Positions 36,565 through 45,991 of a DNA stretch of 64,000 bases are shown in pieces. The position numbers and the translations under genes were made by a program. Within the stretch, counting starts at the first letter, position 1. Each line of letters begins with the position of its first letter. The notes below the pieces were generated by a model. The model did no database searches. It worked only from the letters and a program-made list of their open reading frames with translations, and was not told where the DNA came from. Origin of the DNA: Pseudomonas psychrophila (GTDB taxonomy: Bacteria > Pseudomonadota > Gammaproteobacteria > Pseudomonadales > Pseudomonadaceae); NCBI RefSeq assembly GCF_001043005.1, contig NZ_JYKZ01000001.1, positions 806,001 through 870,000 of the forward strand, read 5' to 3'.

Positions 36565-36983
36565 GATGAATCACCGACTTATAGGAAGAATGCAACTGGC
36601 TGCGATTGTCAGTATTTTGACAGCACAGAGAATAGCGCTCCTAACTACTTGTTTTAGTGGGTCGCTGTATTACTTATGGCTGACAATTTAATAGCCCGTA
36701 TGAATCAATCGAACTAAGCCCAATTGCTTTTTGAGCAACTAGGGAGTTCAAATAATTGGCGCCGGGAATGTGCTTAAATCGAGAAAATTAAACAGAAGCC
36801 TCTATGACCTAAAGAGCGCCTGAAGTGTAAACATGGATCCAATTATTCAGGGTAATTGCAACGTGTTACAGCCCACAAAAAGGCGGTCAACACCCGAAAA
36901 TGTTGACCGCCTTATTTAAAACAAACCGGTTAAACGGTCAAACCCTATAAATAAGCCTTTGCCTCTACAGGATGCCTGCGCAG
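36565..36983. other. A/T-rich intergenic region, 419 bases
   Basis: This region has noticeably more A/T than its surroundings. It holds the protease promoter (reading left) and a terminator at 36877-36913 for the lipoprotein gene to the right. I see no convincing gene. Confidence 0.5.
36877..36913 (-). terminator. Rho-independent terminator of the downstream lipoprotein gene
   Basis: A perfect 13-bp stem (AAGGCGGTCAACA, arms 36880-36892 and 36901-36913) followed on the minus strand by five T residues. It lies 70 bases past the stop of the gene at 36984-37541. Confidence 0.9.
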
Positions 36984-37541
36984 TCAGTTTGTGCCGGCAT
37001 CCTTTTTGGGAGCGCCAATGGTTTTGCGTTCACCCGTTGCCGAGACTTCGTACACGTTCATGACCCACGTGTCGGCGATCACGGTTTCAACCAGGTAATT
37101 CTTCTTGGCGTGCGGCGTGAATTGCTGCGCAGCAGGCTGCTCCTTGTCGAATGGCGTAGGCATGGGAATACCGTTAAAGGTAAACGGTTTGTCCTTGACC
37201 TCCCCTTTCACGGATACCGGTTTATCCGCTTCGACCAGCTTACTGATGCTGTCAGTACCACCGGCGATTTTCTTCAGGTAAGCCGGTACGCGCCTGAAGT
37301 AAGCAGAGTCATAAACCCGCTCACCCGCGCTCACTAATCCAGTAGTGGCATCGCCGTACATGTAACTGACAGGACGATCACCCTCGCCGCCTATAGTCCG
37401 GAAAGTCACGCTGGCTTGATGGTCATTCATGGCCAGTGGAACAACCGGTCCTGAAGTAAGATCACCCGCCTGGCGGCTGCTGCAGCCGGTCAAGACCAGA
37501 GCGAAAGTGATTGCTAATGGAAACGCCAAAGAAGTTTTCAT
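36984..37541 (-). CDS. Predicted lipoprotein of unknown function
   Basis: A 185-residue protein with a clear lipoprotein signal (ITFALVLTGC, lipid Cys at residue 20). The mature part is hydrophilic, with RPVSYMYGDATTGLVSAGER and a Pro-rich stretch FNGIPMPTPFDKEQPAAQ. I recognise no domain. A good ribosome site (AGGGA) precedes the ATG at 37541 by five bases, and a strong terminator follows, so it is a single-gene transcript. It is divergent from the small lipoprotein pair. Confidence 0.7.
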   Translation of the reverse strand: MKTSLAFPLAITFALVLTGCSSRQAGDLTSGPVVPLAMNDHQASVTFRTIGGEGDRPVSYMYGDATTGLVSAGERVYDSAYFRRVPAYLKKIAGGTDSISKLVEADKPVSVKGEVKDKPFTFNGIPMPTPFDKEQPAAQQFTPHAKKNYLVETVIADTWVMNVYEVSATGERKTIGAPKKDAGTN

Positions 37542-37666
37542 TCGATCCCTGAATAGCCTGAAGAAGGACTGTGTAGAGGCATTTGCAGAACGAAAGTTCC
37601 CTGTATGCTGCCTGCGCTACCAGGGAGTTGAGCTGTCTGGCGATGAAAACCATGAGGAGGAACGCC

Positions 37667-37978
37667 ATGCTCACGAAGAGCCTGTTAATGAGTTTTTGCG
37701 CTGTGTTACTGGTTGGCTGCACGGGAAGGGGCTTTCAACCGCCGGCTCCGGATTACACAAAATGGTACAAGGAGGGCGTATCGCAGACCGGGATCATTGC
37801 TGCGATGCGTGCGTGCGGATATACCAATGTTGATGGCGCAGGAGACAGGTCGCCAATCGATGTGAGGTTAACGAATTTCTATTGCATGAAAGACGCAGGC
37901 TACAAACGCAAAGATAACGTGGACATGTGCAAGCTCGGTCGTATTGGTGAATCTGCGGTGTGTGACGGGCGCCGGTAA
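37667..37978 (+). CDS. Small lipoprotein, paralogue 1 of a tandem pair
   Basis: A 103-residue predicted lipoprotein (SFCAVLLVGC, lipid Cys at residue 18). The mature part begins with a Pro-rich FQPPAPDYTKW linker, then KEGVSQTGIIAAMRACGYTN, and has four further Cys residues that could form two disulfides (ACGY, FYCMKD, DMCKLG, AVCDG). Start 37667 has a strong GAGGAGG site. Its closest relative is the next gene, with over 60% identity by eye. The family is unnamed to me, and the W-x-K-x-GVS pattern recalls other small envelope proteins. A surface role is inferred. Confidence 0.75.
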   Translation: MLTKSLLMSFCAVLLVGCTGRGFQPPAPDYTKWYKEGVSQTGIIAAMRACGYTNVDGAGDRSPIDVRLTNFYCMKDAGYKRKDNVDMCKLGRIGESAVCDGRR

Positions 37979-38018
37979 TCGGGCACAGTCCGAGGCGCTC
38001 ATGGACATGGAGAATGTG

Positions 38019-38330
38019 ATGTTGCTGACTCGAAATCAGTGGTTGGGCCTGAGCCTTCTGGTAGTAGTTGGGGGCTGTACCCCTTTTCAACCGCCGCCAG
38101 GGGACTACACCCAATGGAAAAAGAAGGGCGTCTCCCAGCAGGGCGTCGATGACGCAATGCGGGCTTGCGGGTATACCAATCTCGATGGCGTCGGCGACAA
38201 GTCGCCAATTGATGTTGTGCTGACGCGGTTCTACTGCATGAAGGACGCAGGGTTCAAGCGCAGGGATAATCTCGACCTGTGCAAGCAAGGCCGCATTGGC
38301 GAATCACCAGTGTGCGAAGGCCGCCGGTAA
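38019..38330 (+). CDS. Small lipoprotein, paralogue 2 of a tandem pair
   Basis: A 103-residue lipoprotein (GLSLLVVVGGC, lipid Cys at residue 20), a tandem duplicate of the preceding gene. The shared blocks are FQPPPGDYTQWKKKGVSQQG, AMRACGYTNLDGVGD and RIGESPVCEGRR, with the same four Cys. Three in-frame ATGs exist (38001, 38007, 38019); 38019 has a GGAG site seven bases upstream and gives the most typical signal peptide. It starts 40 bases after paralogue 1. A broken third copy of its 3' half lies at 39427-39534. Confidence 0.75.
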   Translation: MLLTRNQWLGLSLLVVVGGCTPFQPPPGDYTQWKKKGVSQQGVDDAMRACGYTNLDGVGDKSPIDVVLTRFYCMKDAGFKRRDNLDLCKQGRIGESPVCEGRR

Positions 38331-38354
38331 CCCATTACCAAAAGGAAACAAGGA

Positions 38355-38681
38355 ATGATCGATCTACGCAACGGACTGTTCGGTACCGCATTGGCCCTGG
38401 CGGCAACAGCGCTCGGCGGTTGTGCCTCCTCGGCCGCGATCACCGGCGAGCCTGGGGTAGACATGGGCGACAGCTATCAGAAGGTGCTCGCGGTGGTCAG
38501 CCGCAACAATACCGTGACCAAACAGGTCGACGGCCAAGGCTTCCGGGCGGAGGGTTACTCAGCGATGTTCAAGGACTGTCGCGTCAAGTACTTCCTGTTC
38601 CAGGACGCCGATGGTTTGCAGCGCGTGAGCTATGAGCCGGCGCCACACCTGTCGGTCAACCAGAACTGCCGCCAGCCTTAA
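38355..38681 (+). CDS. Predicted lipoprotein, 108 residues
   Basis: A small lipoprotein with signal ALALAATALGGC (lipid Cys at residue 23). The mature domain contains MGDSYQKVLAVVSRNNTVTK, then GFRAEGYSAMFKDCRVKYF and C-terminal VNQNCRQP. Two Cys in the mature part may pair. No family is recognised. The AAGGAAACAAGGA stretch before the ATG is a strong ribosome site. It probably shares a transcript with the next gene, 24 bases on. These two genes are more G/C-rich than the paralogue pair before them. Confidence 0.7.
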   Translation: MIDLRNGLFGTALALAATALGGCASSAAITGEPGVDMGDSYQKVLAVVSRNNTVTKQVDGQGFRAEGYSAMFKDCRVKYFLFQDADGLQRVSYEPAPHLSVNQNCRQP

Positions 38682-38705
38682 CTTCCCCCTGCGAGTCGAT
38701 ACTTG

Positions 38706-39248
38706 ATGAGACTGTTGCTTGTAATCCCCGCCGTGCTGCTAACGCTCGGCGGCTGCGGCCAAGTGGCGAACGTGCGTTCGCTGTCCACCGGCTACGTGCC
38801 CCCGCAGGGCGGCGAGACTGCCCGTATCCGCCTGCTCACCGACGGCCTGGTGCGCGCCGTGCCAGGGCGTGACTGTCTCGACTGGAACGTGCCCGGCGCG
38901 GGGGTGATGGCGTCGGCGAAACCCGGCTTCCCCGACCACAACGGCGAAAACCTCGGCATTCCCGGACCGATCTATTCGTTGGCAGGTTCGGTTTCGTCAG
39001 AGCTGGTGGTACCGGCGAACAAGCCGATCACACTCCATTATCTGGGGCGCCTGCAATATTCCCGGCAGTGCGCCAAGACCATGACCTTCGTACCTCAGCC
39101 TGGCGTGGACTACATGGTGCAGGCCACCATGTCGGCGGACTGTTCGTTCCAGCTGGATGAATTGGAGGCGGGCAGCAAGCAGTGGGCCATGGTCCAACCG
39201 CAGCCAGCGGGGAAGGTGTCAATGTGCAACGCGATTGATAACTTCTAG
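38706..39248 (+). CDS. Predicted lipoprotein, 180 residues
   Basis: A lipoprotein with signal VIPAVLLTLGGC (lipid Cys at residue 17). The mature sequence carries PPQGGETARIRLLTDGLVRA, a Cys in GRDCLDWNVPG, and a beta-rich C-terminal half (PITLHYLGRLQYS, MTFVPQPGVDYMVQATMSADC). This resembles the surface- or periplasm-facing beta-sandwich lipoproteins often encoded beside small paralogues, but I cannot name a family. The ATG at 38706 is preferred over the adjacent TTG at 38703. It is the last gene of the lipoprotein cluster. Confidence 0.7.
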   Translation: MRLLLVIPAVLLTLGGCGQVANVRSLSTGYVPPQGGETARIRLLTDGLVRAVPGRDCLDWNVPGAGVMASAKPGFPDHNGENLGIPGPIYSLAGSVSSELVVPANKPITLHYLGRLQYSRQCAKTMTFVPQPGVDYMVQATMSADCSFQLDELEAGSKQWAMVQPQPAGKVSMCNAIDNF

Positions 39249-39426
39249 CCCGAAATCTGCGCGGACTGGTTGACGGCTGCGCGTGAAGAGCTTCAACACA
39301 CACCTGCACCCCAGGGGAGATGGAAAATCAGTGATTGCTGATAACTGCACGGCTAAGCGTTCTCGATACCCTGTCGCATTCCTTATCCGCGACACGGTAT
39401 TGATGTAGCTCTCTCACATACGTACG

Positions 39427-39534
39427 AGGGATGTTGTGCTGACGCGGCTCTACTGCATGAAGGACGCAGGGTTCAAGCGCAGGGACAATATCGACCGCAT
39501 TGGCGAGTCACCGGTGTGCGAAGATCGCCGGTAA
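39427..39534 (+). pseudogene. Decayed third copy of the small-lipoprotein gene (3' half)
   Basis: The bases encode DVVLTRLYCMKDAGFKRRDN then RIGESPVCEDRR and a stop, almost identical to codons 69 onward of the gene at 38019-38330. A 15-base in-frame deletion has removed LCKQG, including one Cys. No start codon or signal-peptide part remains upstream (39249-39426 shows nothing else). It is a remnant of a further duplication. Confidence 0.85.
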
Positions 39535-39568
39535 ACCGTCCGCCAACCGATTGCCAGCCCCCAAAAGC

Positions 39569-39594
39569 CAAAAGCCCGCAATTACGCGGGCTTC
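39569..39594 (-). terminator. Terminator after guaA
   Basis: Stem AAGCCCGC/GCGGGCTT (39572-39579 and 39586-39593). On the minus strand it is followed by TTTTGGCTTTTGG. It lies 46 bases beyond the guaA stop. Confidence 0.7.
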
Positions 39595-39639
39595 AGGGTA
39601 TTTATTGCTGCTTGGTGCCGGTCAGTGCCGGACGTCCAA

Positions 39640-41217
39640 TCATTCCCACTCAATCGTTGCCGGCGGCTTGCTCGACACGTCATACGTTACGCGGGAGATG
39701 CCTTCGATTTCGTTGATGATCCGGCCGCTGACGGTTTCAAGCAGCTCGTAAGGCAGGTGCGCCCAACGTGCGGTCATGAAGTCGATGGTTTCTACGGCAC
39801 GCAGGGCTACAACCCAGGCGTAACGACGGCCATCGCCTACAACGCCAACCGACTTGACCGGCTGGAACACCACGAATGCCTGGCTGACTTTGTGGTACCA
39901 GTCGGCCTTGCGCAGTTCTTCGATGAAGATGTGGTCAGCACGACGCAGGATGTCGGCGTATTCCTTCTTCACTTCACCCAGGATACGTACACCCAGGCCC
40001 GGGCCCGGGAACGGGTGACGGTAGACCATGTCGTACGGCAGGCCCAGTTCCAGGCCCAGACGACGGACTTCGTCCTTGAACAGTTCGCGCAACGGCTCAA
40101 CCAGCTTGAGGTTCATCTCGTCCGGCAGGCCGCCCACGTTGTGGTGCGACTTGATGACGTGAGCCTTGCCGCTCTTGGCGCCAGCCGACTCGATCACGTC
40201 CGGGTAGATGGTGCCCTGGGCCAGGTACTTGATGTTGTCCAGCTTGCAGGACTCGGCATCGAACACGTCGATGAAAGTACGACCGATGATCTTGCGCTTC
40301 TTCTCTGGATCGCTTTCGCCAGCCAGGTTGTTCAGGAACTGATCGGCCGCGTTGGCACGGATCACTTTAACGCCCATGTTCTCGGCGAACATGGCCATCA
40401 CTTGCTCACCTTCGTGCAGGCGCAGCAGGCCGTTGTCCACGAATACGCACGTCAGCTGATCGCCGATTGCCTTGTGCAGCAACGCTGCAACCACCGAGGA
40501 GTCAACGCCGCCGGACAGGCCCAGCAATACGTTGTCAGTACCCACCTGGGCACGGATGTTGGCGATTGCGTCTTCGGCGATTTTCGACGGCGTCCACAGG
40601 GCTTCGCAGCCGCAGATGTCGAGGATAAAGCGCGACAGGATGCGGCCGCCCTGCTTGGTGTGGGTCACTTCTGGGTGGAACTGCACACCGTAGTAGCCAC
40701 GTTCGTCGCTGAACATGCCAGCAATCGGGCAGCTTGGAGTGCTGGCCAGAACGTGGAAGTCGGATGGCATTTTGGTGACCTTGTCACCGTGGCTCATCCA
40801 CACGTCCAGACCGAACAGGCCGTCAGCGTCGATATGGTCTTCAATGCCGTCCAGCAGGCGGCTTTTGCCAACCACGTCTACGCGGGCATAACCAAACTCA
40901 CGCAGCTCGGAACCTTCAACCTTGCCGCCCAGCTGTTCAGCCATGGTCTGCATGCCGTAGCAGATACCGAAAACCGGTACGCCCAGGTCAAATACAGCTT
41001 GAGGCGCGCGAGGGCTGCCCGCTTCGTGCACGGATTCCGGGCCACCAGCAAGGATGATGCCTTTAGGTGCGAATTCGCGGATCGCTGCGTCATCCATGTC
41101 GAACGGGTGCAGTTCGCAGTAAACGCCGATTTCGCGCACGCGGCGGGCGATCAGCTGGGTGTACTGGGAACCGAAGTCCAGAATCAGAATGCGGTGGGCG
41201 TGAATGTCGAGGGCCAT
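39640..41217 (-). CDS. guaA: GMP synthase (glutamine-hydrolysing)
   Basis: A 525-residue enzyme. The glutamine amidotransferase domain has the nucleophile Cys in VFGICYGMQ and the His-Glu pair in [10 protein letters not shown]. The ATP pyrophosphatase domain has the P-loop [10 protein letters not shown]. The C-terminal dimerisation domain ends [20 protein letters not shown]. It converts XMP to GMP in purine synthesis. Start 41217 ([10 protein letters not shown]) matches the usual N-terminus; the frame is open 75 bases further upstream. It lies 103 bases after guaB on the same strand and probably shares its transcript. Confidence 0.97.
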   Translation of the reverse strand: MALDIHAHRILILDFGSQYTQLIARRVREIGVYCELHPFDMDDAAIREFAPKGIILAGGPESVHEAGSPRAPQAVFDLGVPVFGICYGMQTMAEQLGGKVEGSELREFGYARVDVVGKSRLLDGIEDHIDADGLFGLDVWMSHGDKVTKMPSDFHVLASTPSCPIAGMFSDERGYYGVQFHPEVTHTKQGGRILSRFILDICGCEALWTPSKIAEDAIANIRAQVGTDNVLLGLSGGVDSSVVAALLHKAIGDQLTCVFVDNGLLRLHEGEQVMAMFAENMGVKVIRANAADQFLNNLAGESDPEKKRKIIGRTFIDVFDAESCKLDNIKYLAQGTIYPDVIESAGAKSGKAHVIKSHHNVGGLPDEMNLKLVEPLRELFKDEVRRLGLELGLPYDMVYRHPFPGPGLGVRILGEVKKEYADILRRADHIFIEELRKADWYHKVSQAFVVFQPVKSVGVVGDGRRYAWVVALRAVETIDFMTARWAHLPYELLETVSGRIINEIEGISRVTYDVSSKPPATIEWE

Positions 41218-41320
41218 GACAAAATCTCGATTAATTTCAGAAACGACACGGGGCTGAATCAAACAGCCCCGGTGACTTAATTCGTATCGCACCCGTGCGT
41301 GAGCCCGGGTGCGACCACTA

Positions 41321-42790
41321 TCAACCTACGCGATAGTTTGGAGCTTCCTTGGTGATCTGCACGTCGTGGACGTGGGATTCAGCCATGCCGGCGCCCGTGA
41401 TGCGCACGAACTCGGGTTTGGTACGCATTTGCTCGATGTCGGCACAGCCGGTGTAACCCATCGAAGAACGCAGACCGCCCATCAGTTGGTGCACGATTGC
41501 AGTCAGCGAGCCTTTGTATGCCACGCGACCTTCGATGCCTTCCGGCACCAGCTTCTCGGCACCCGCAGAGGAGTCCTGGAAGTAGCGGTCGGAGGAACCC
41601 TGGGATTGCGACATCGCACCCAGCGAACCCATGCCGCGGTAGGCCTTGTACGAACGGCCCTGGTACAACTCGATCTCGCCCGGTGCTTCTTCGGTACCGG
41701 CAAACATCGAACCCATCATCACGCAGGACGCACCGGCAACGATGGCCTTGGACAGGTCACCCGAGAAACGGATGCCGCCGTCGGCGATCAACGGTACGCC
41801 AGTGCCTTCCAGGGCAGCGGCAACATTGGCAATCGCGCTGATTTGCGGAACGCCAACACCGGCAACGATACGAGTGGTGCAGATCGAGCCTGGGCCGATA
41901 CCGACTTTAACCGCGTCAGCGCCAGCTTCAGCCAGGGCCAGGGCAGCAGCGCCGGTGGCGATGTTGCCGCCGATCACCTGAACGTCAGGGAAGTTCTGCT
42001 TGACCCAACGAACGCGGTCGATCACGCCTTTGGAGTGACCGTGAGCGGTATCGACAACAACCACGTCAACGCCAGCAGCCACGAGGGCAGCCACGCGATC
42101 GGCAGTGTCCTTGCCAGTGCCTACCGCAGCGCCTACACGCAGACGACCTTGATCGTCCTTGCTGGCCAGCGGGTAAGCCTTGGCTTTTTCGATGTCGTTA
42201 ACGGTCATCATGCCTTTGAGGGCAAATTTGTCGTCGACGATCAGGACGCGCTCGATGCGGTGCTTGTGCAGCAATTCGCGGGCTTCTTCCTTGTCAGCGC
42301 CTTCCTTGACCGTGACCAAACGCTCTTTAGGCGTCATCACGTCACGAACGGTAGCTTCCAGACGATTTTCGAAGCGCACGTCACGGGACGTCACGATGCC
42401 GACCAGGTCGCCATTGTGCAGTACAGGAACGCCGGAAATGTTGTGCTGGTGGGTCAGTTCAAGCAGTTCACGTACCGTGGCATCAGCCTCGATAGTGATG
42501 GGCTCTTTGACCACACCGGCTTCAAAACGCTTGACCTTGCGAACTTCGTGAGCTTGCTGCTCGATGGTCATGTTCTTGTGGATGATGCCGATACCGCCTT
42601 CCTGAGCCATGGCGATTGCCAGACGGGCTTCAGTCACGGTGTCCATTGCGGCGGAAACCAGCGGAATATTCAGTTCAATGCCACGGGTCAAACGAGTCTT
42701 TAGACTGACTTCGTTCGGGAGAACCTCGGAATAACCGGGGACGAGAAGGATGTCATCGAATGTGAGTGCTTCTTGGCTGATACGCAGCAT
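41321..42790 (-). CDS. guaB: Inosine-5'-monophosphate dehydrogenase
   Basis: A 489-residue IMP dehydrogenase, the standard length. It opens [20 protein letters not shown]. Two CBS domains occupy about residues 95-205 ([29 protein letters not shown]). The catalytic loop holds [17 protein letters not shown] with the active Cys, and the flap has [10 protein letters not shown]. It oxidises IMP to XMP with NAD, the committed step to GMP. Start 42790 is fixed by family length. It is the first gene of guaBA. Its upstream region contains a large cruciform-forming repeat. Confidence 0.97.
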   Translation of the reverse strand: MLRISQEALTFDDILLVPGYSEVLPNEVSLKTRLTRGIELNIPLVSAAMDTVTEARLAIAMAQEGGIGIIHKNMTIEQQAHEVRKVKRFEAGVVKEPITIEADATVRELLELTHQHNISGVPVLHNGDLVGIVTSRDVRFENRLEATVRDVMTPKERLVTVKEGADKEEARELLHKHRIERVLIVDDKFALKGMMTVNDIEKAKAYPLASKDDQGRLRVGAAVGTGKDTADRVAALVAAGVDVVVVDTAHGHSKGVIDRVRWVKQNFPDVQVIGGNIATGAAALALAEAGADAVKVGIGPGSICTTRIVAGVGVPQISAIANVAAALEGTGVPLIADGGIRFSGDLSKAIVAGASCVMMGSMFAGTEEAPGEIELYQGRSYKAYRGMGSLGAMSQSQGSSDRYFQDSSAGAEKLVPEGIEGRVAYKGSLTAIVHQLMGGLRSSMGYTGCADIEQMRTKPEFVRITGAGMAESHVHDVQITKEAPNYRVG

Positions 42791-42923
42791 CGCTGGGGCT
42801 CCCGAGCGGGAAAATGGAAGCGCGCCATTGTACTCAAAACACCTGCGTCTCTCAACGTAAACCTTTAGAGAGTTTTGCGCTAAGGGCCAATGAATAGCTG
42901 ACTTTGAAGGCAGAAATCGAACC

Positions 42924-43061
42924 GTAGCAGCTGCCGAAGGCTGCGTCCGGCGGCGTAGCCGTCGTAAATTCAGATCACACGGTTTTTCAGCTGAACCGCG
43001 TGTTCTGAGTTTACGATCGCTTCGCAATCGAACGCAGCCTCGTTCCTTCGGCAGCTGCTAC
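42924..43061. repeat. 138-base composite inverted repeat upstream of guaB
   Basis: The outer arms (GTAGCAGCTGCCGAAGGCTG at 42924 and its inverse ending 43061) enclose a second inverted repeat (CACACGGTTTTTCAGCTGAA with AACCGCGTGTTCTGAG). The whole can form a long hairpin or cruciform of the GTAGC-GCTGCCGAAGGCTGC family. Confidence 0.8.
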
Positions 43062-43073
43062 GGGATCTGCGTG

Positions 43074-43622
43074 TTACAACTCGACCTGCACCCACGCCAC
43101 CGGCTGATCAAGCCAGTCGGCGAACTCGTCGAGGAAGCTCTGCTTAAAGCCCGCCTCGGCCCAGTTATTGAAAATGAAGCCCAGGTTAGAAAACCCGCAG
43201 GGCTGCAAAAACAAAAAACCGTTGATGTCGTCTTCATGGGAGCACAGCGGGCAGATGAAGTTGTCGGTGCGCCCCGGCATCCAGTCTTCCAGGCTGTCGA
43301 ACAGCGCCTCCCCCACTTCCTTGCGGCACTCGGCGCAGCCGGCTTCTTCAAGAAAGCCCTTGGACGGAGTGTAGATGCAGCGCTTGGTGATGATCTCCAG
43401 ACCATTGACCGGCTGACCAAATGGCAGCGCCTCAGGGTGCAGCACCACTTCCCGGGCTCCCGGTGCGATGGCATACGCCATACCGTTGCCCGTGCGGCCA
43501 CAGGTGGTCAGTTGTTCTTCAATGATGTTCTTGCGCACCAGCCAGCGCACGATGGCCCTGGCACGCGGCTCATGAACCGGCAAGGTGGAGATTTTAGGAA
43601 CGATGATGCTTTGCGAGTTCAT
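43074..43622 (-). CDS. Conserved Pseudomonas protein with two CxxC zinc-ribbon pairs
   Basis: A soluble protein of 182 residues. An N-terminal helical part (RAIVRWLVRKNIIEEQLTTC) is followed by two CxxC pairs, GCAECRKE and ICPLCSHEDD, likely binding one zinc ion. The C-terminus is aromatic-rich (FSNLGFIFNNWAEAGFKQSF). Homologues in Pseudomonas are sometimes labelled sugar ABC transporter ATPase, but it has no Walker motifs, so that name is wrong. Function unknown; nucleic-acid or protein binding is possible. It stands between guaB and the TauE/SafE gene, with a REPIN upstream. Confidence 0.75.
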   Translation of the reverse strand: MNSQSIIVPKISTLPVHEPRARAIVRWLVRKNIIEEQLTTCGRTGNGMAYAIAPGAREVVLHPEALPFGQPVNGLEIITKRCIYTPSKGFLEEAGCAECRKEVGEALFDSLEDWMPGRTDNFICPLCSHEDDINGFLFLQPCGFSNLGFIFNNWAEAGFKQSFLDEFADWLDQPVAWVQVEL

Positions 43623-43666
43623 GGATACGGCACGTGTACGTGGGATAAGGGCAACACACTGAAACT

Positions 43667-43737
43667 GTGGGAGCGGGCTTGCTCGCGATCTGGCTGCCGC
43701 ACCGCAGTGCCTGCATCGCGAGCAAGCCCGCTCCCAC
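43667..43737. repeat. REPIN
   Basis: A REP pair (GTGGGAGCGGGCTTGC form) between the TauE/SafE and zinc-ribbon genes. Confidence 0.9.
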
Positions 43738-43780
43738 AGAGTTGGATCAGGCGCGCAGCTTAAAGCCTCTCACCGCGAGG

Positions 43781-44527
43781 TCAAGCACTCAGGTAACGCG
43801 CTATCAGCGCAATCCCGCTGGCCAGCACCAGCCAGGTCACCAGGCGCACAAAGGCCTCGCGGGACAATTTGCGGGTCAGACGACGGCCTGTCCACAGCCC
43901 CAGCGCCATCGCCGGTAACAGACAGACGGCGAGCAACAGCAGTGCACCATCGGCATACACACCCGCAATCACGAACAAACTCAAGCGCACCACGGTACTG
44001 CAACTGATCAACGCACTTTGGGTGGCCCGCGCCGCGTCTTTGGGCAAGCGTGCATTCAGATACAGCGCATACAAAAAACCACCGCTGCCGAACAATGCGC
44101 CAAATAGCCCGCCCGTGACGCCGGTCGGGATCGCCCAGACGGGTGCAACTTCGGTCGGTCGCACCTTCACCGCCAGGCTGTACACCGCATAGGCACTGAT
44201 GAAGATACCCATCAGCAGCAATAACAGGTCGGACTTGAGGTTGAGCAAGAACACAACGCCAATCACACACCCCATGGCCATGCAAGGGAGCAGTCGCAGC
44301 AGCTCGGGGCGCGCCACATCCCGGCGCGAGGGCAGCCAGTTACCAAACGCCGCGACAAAATCCAGCAGGACCAGCAGCGGGATGATTTTGGACAAAGGCA
44401 GGCACAGAATCAGCAGAGGACCTGCAACCAGTGCGGTACCGAATCCGGCCACGCCAAACACCACATACGCCAGCGCAATGGCCAGCTCCAGCAATACCCA
44501 CTCGCTACCTGTGAAAGGCAAATCCAT
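43781..44527 (-). CDS. TauE/SafE-family membrane transporter
   Basis: A 248-residue membrane protein with about eight hydrophobic segments in two similar halves. Each half has the family pattern: GVAGFGTALVAGPLLILCLP near the start, and GVTGGLFGALFGSGGFLYAL in the middle. TauE/SafE proteins are thought to export sulfite or other organic anions across the inner membrane. The substrate here is not indicated by the context, since no sulfur genes are near. It is divergent from xseA across 81 bases. Confidence 0.87.
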   Translation of the reverse strand: MDLPFTGSEWVLLELAIALAYVVFGVAGFGTALVAGPLLILCLPLSKIIPLLVLLDFVAAFGNWLPSRRDVARPELLRLLPCMAMGCVIGVVFLLNLKSDLLLLLMGIFISAYAVYSLAVKVRPTEVAPVWAIPTGVTGGLFGALFGSGGFLYALYLNARLPKDAARATQSALISCSTVVRLSLFVIAGVYADGALLLLAVCLLPAMALGLWTGRRLTRKLSREAFVRLVTWLVLASGIALIARYLSA

Positions 44528-44608
44528 TGCTCTGCTTCCCTGTATTTTTGTGCGCGGACTTTAACCGGGCAGGTGCAGACAGAACAATCCGCCCTTATGA
44601 TGGCCCGC

Positions 44609-45988
44609 ATGATTAAAGACCCCTTTGCAAGACTCAACCTCGACCGAGAAGTCCTGACCGTCAGCCAGCTCAATGGCCGGGCGCGGGTCTTGCTCGAAGA
44701 CGTGTTCAGCAACATCTGGGTAGAAGGCGAAATCTCCAACCTCGCCCGCCCGGCCTCCGGCCACGTCTACTTCACCCTCAAGGACAGTGGCGCACAAGTG
44801 CGCTGTGCGCTGTTTCGCAACAATGCTGCGCGGGTGCGCCAGGCTTTGAAGGACGGTCTGGCGGTCAAGGTACGCGGCAAGGTGTCGTTGTTTGAGGGCC
44901 GCGGTGACTATCAGCTGATCCTCGACACCGTAGAGCCCGCGGGTGATGGCGCGCTGCGTCTGGCCTTCGATGCGCTGAAAGAAAAGCTCAGCGCCGAAGG
45001 CCTGTTCAGCCCCGAACGCAAGGTGGCCCTGCCCGCTCACCCGCAGCGCATCGGCATTGTCAGCTCGCCCACCGGGGCGGTCATTCGCGACATCATCAGC
45101 GTGTTCCGCCGCCGGGCGCCGCACGTCGAACTGACCCTGATCCCCACCGCAGTGCAAGGCCGCGAAGCCACTGCGCAGATTGTGCGGGCATTGAAATTGG
45201 CGGATGCCCGAGGCTTCGATGCATTGATCCTGGCCCGGGGCGGTGGTTCGCTGGAAGACTTGTGGTGTTTTAACGAAGAAGCCGTAGCCCGTGCCATCGA
45301 CGCCTGTGCAACCCCCATCGTCAGCGCTGTAGGCCACGAGACCGACGTGTCCATCGCCGACTTTGTAGCGGACGTACGGGCGCCAACGCCGTCTGCTGCT
45401 GCCGAGTTGCTGGCTCCGGACTCGAGCGACCTGCAACATCGAATCGACAGCCTGCACCGGCGCCTGGTGATGCGCATTCGCGACCGCTTGATGCGCGACC
45501 GCTTGCGTCTGGAGGGTCTGACGCGTCGCTTGCGCCACCCCGGCGAACGTCTGCGCCAGCAAGCCCAGCGCCTGGATGATCTGGACATGCGCATGCGCCG
45601 CGCGTTCGAGCGCAGCCTTAATACCCGCCGTGAGCGTCTGATCCGCCTCGAAACCCGCCTGGCCGCCCAGCATCCGGGTCGTCAACTGGCCATGTTGCGC
45701 CAGCGCCTGGACAGTCTGGCCGAACGCTTGCCAAGGGCCATGCGCGAAGGTCTGAAAGGTCGTCGTCTGCAACTGCAGAGCCACATGCAGACCCTGCACG
45801 TGGTCAGCCCGCTGGCGACCCTGGGGCGTGGCTACAGCATCTTGCTGGATGAGCGCGGCAACGCCGTTCGCAGCGCCGGGCAAACCCATAACGGCCAGCG
45901 TTTGAAGGCCAAGTTGGGCGAAGGCGAGCTGCAAGTCCGGGTCGAGGACAATCACCTCACGCCCGTCACCCTTTCTTTACTGGATTAA
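44609..45988 (+). CDS. xseA: Exodeoxyribonuclease VII large subunit
   Basis: A 459-residue nuclease subunit. The N-terminal OB fold has VSQLNGRARVLLEDVFSNIW and GEISNLARPASGHVYFTLKD. The catalytic core has ERKVALPAHPQRIGIVSSPTGAVIRD and LARGGGSLEDLWCFNEE. A long Arg-rich coiled coil follows (about residues 275-390), then a C-terminal segment containing ATLGRGYSI. With XseB it degrades single-stranded DNA in repair. Start 44609 (MIKDPFARL) is the usual N-terminus; two earlier ATGs are possible. The small subunit xseB is not in this window. Three bases separate it from the M23 peptidase gene. Confidence 0.95.
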   Translation: MIKDPFARLNLDREVLTVSQLNGRARVLLEDVFSNIWVEGEISNLARPASGHVYFTLKDSGAQVRCALFRNNAARVRQALKDGLAVKVRGKVSLFEGRGDYQLILDTVEPAGDGALRLAFDALKEKLSAEGLFSPERKVALPAHPQRIGIVSSPTGAVIRDIISVFRRRAPHVELTLIPTAVQGREATAQIVRALKLADARGFDALILARGGGSLEDLWCFNEEAVARAIDACATPIVSAVGHETDVSIADFVADVRAPTPSAAAELLAPDSSDLQHRIDSLHRRLVMRIRDRLMRDRLRLEGLTRRLRHPGERLRQQAQRLDDLDMRMRRAFERSLNTRRERLIRLETRLAAQHPGRQLAMLRQRLDSLAERLPRAMREGLKGRRLQLQSHMQTLHVVSPLATLGRGYSILLDERGNAVRSAGQTHNGQRLKAKLGEGELQVRVEDNHLTPVTLSLLD

Positions 45989-45991
45989 CTG

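Noticed and set aside
39625..42703. Long plus-strand frames opposite guaA and guaB
   Set aside because: The minus strand encodes both enzymes with intact motifs; the opposite frames are composition artefacts.
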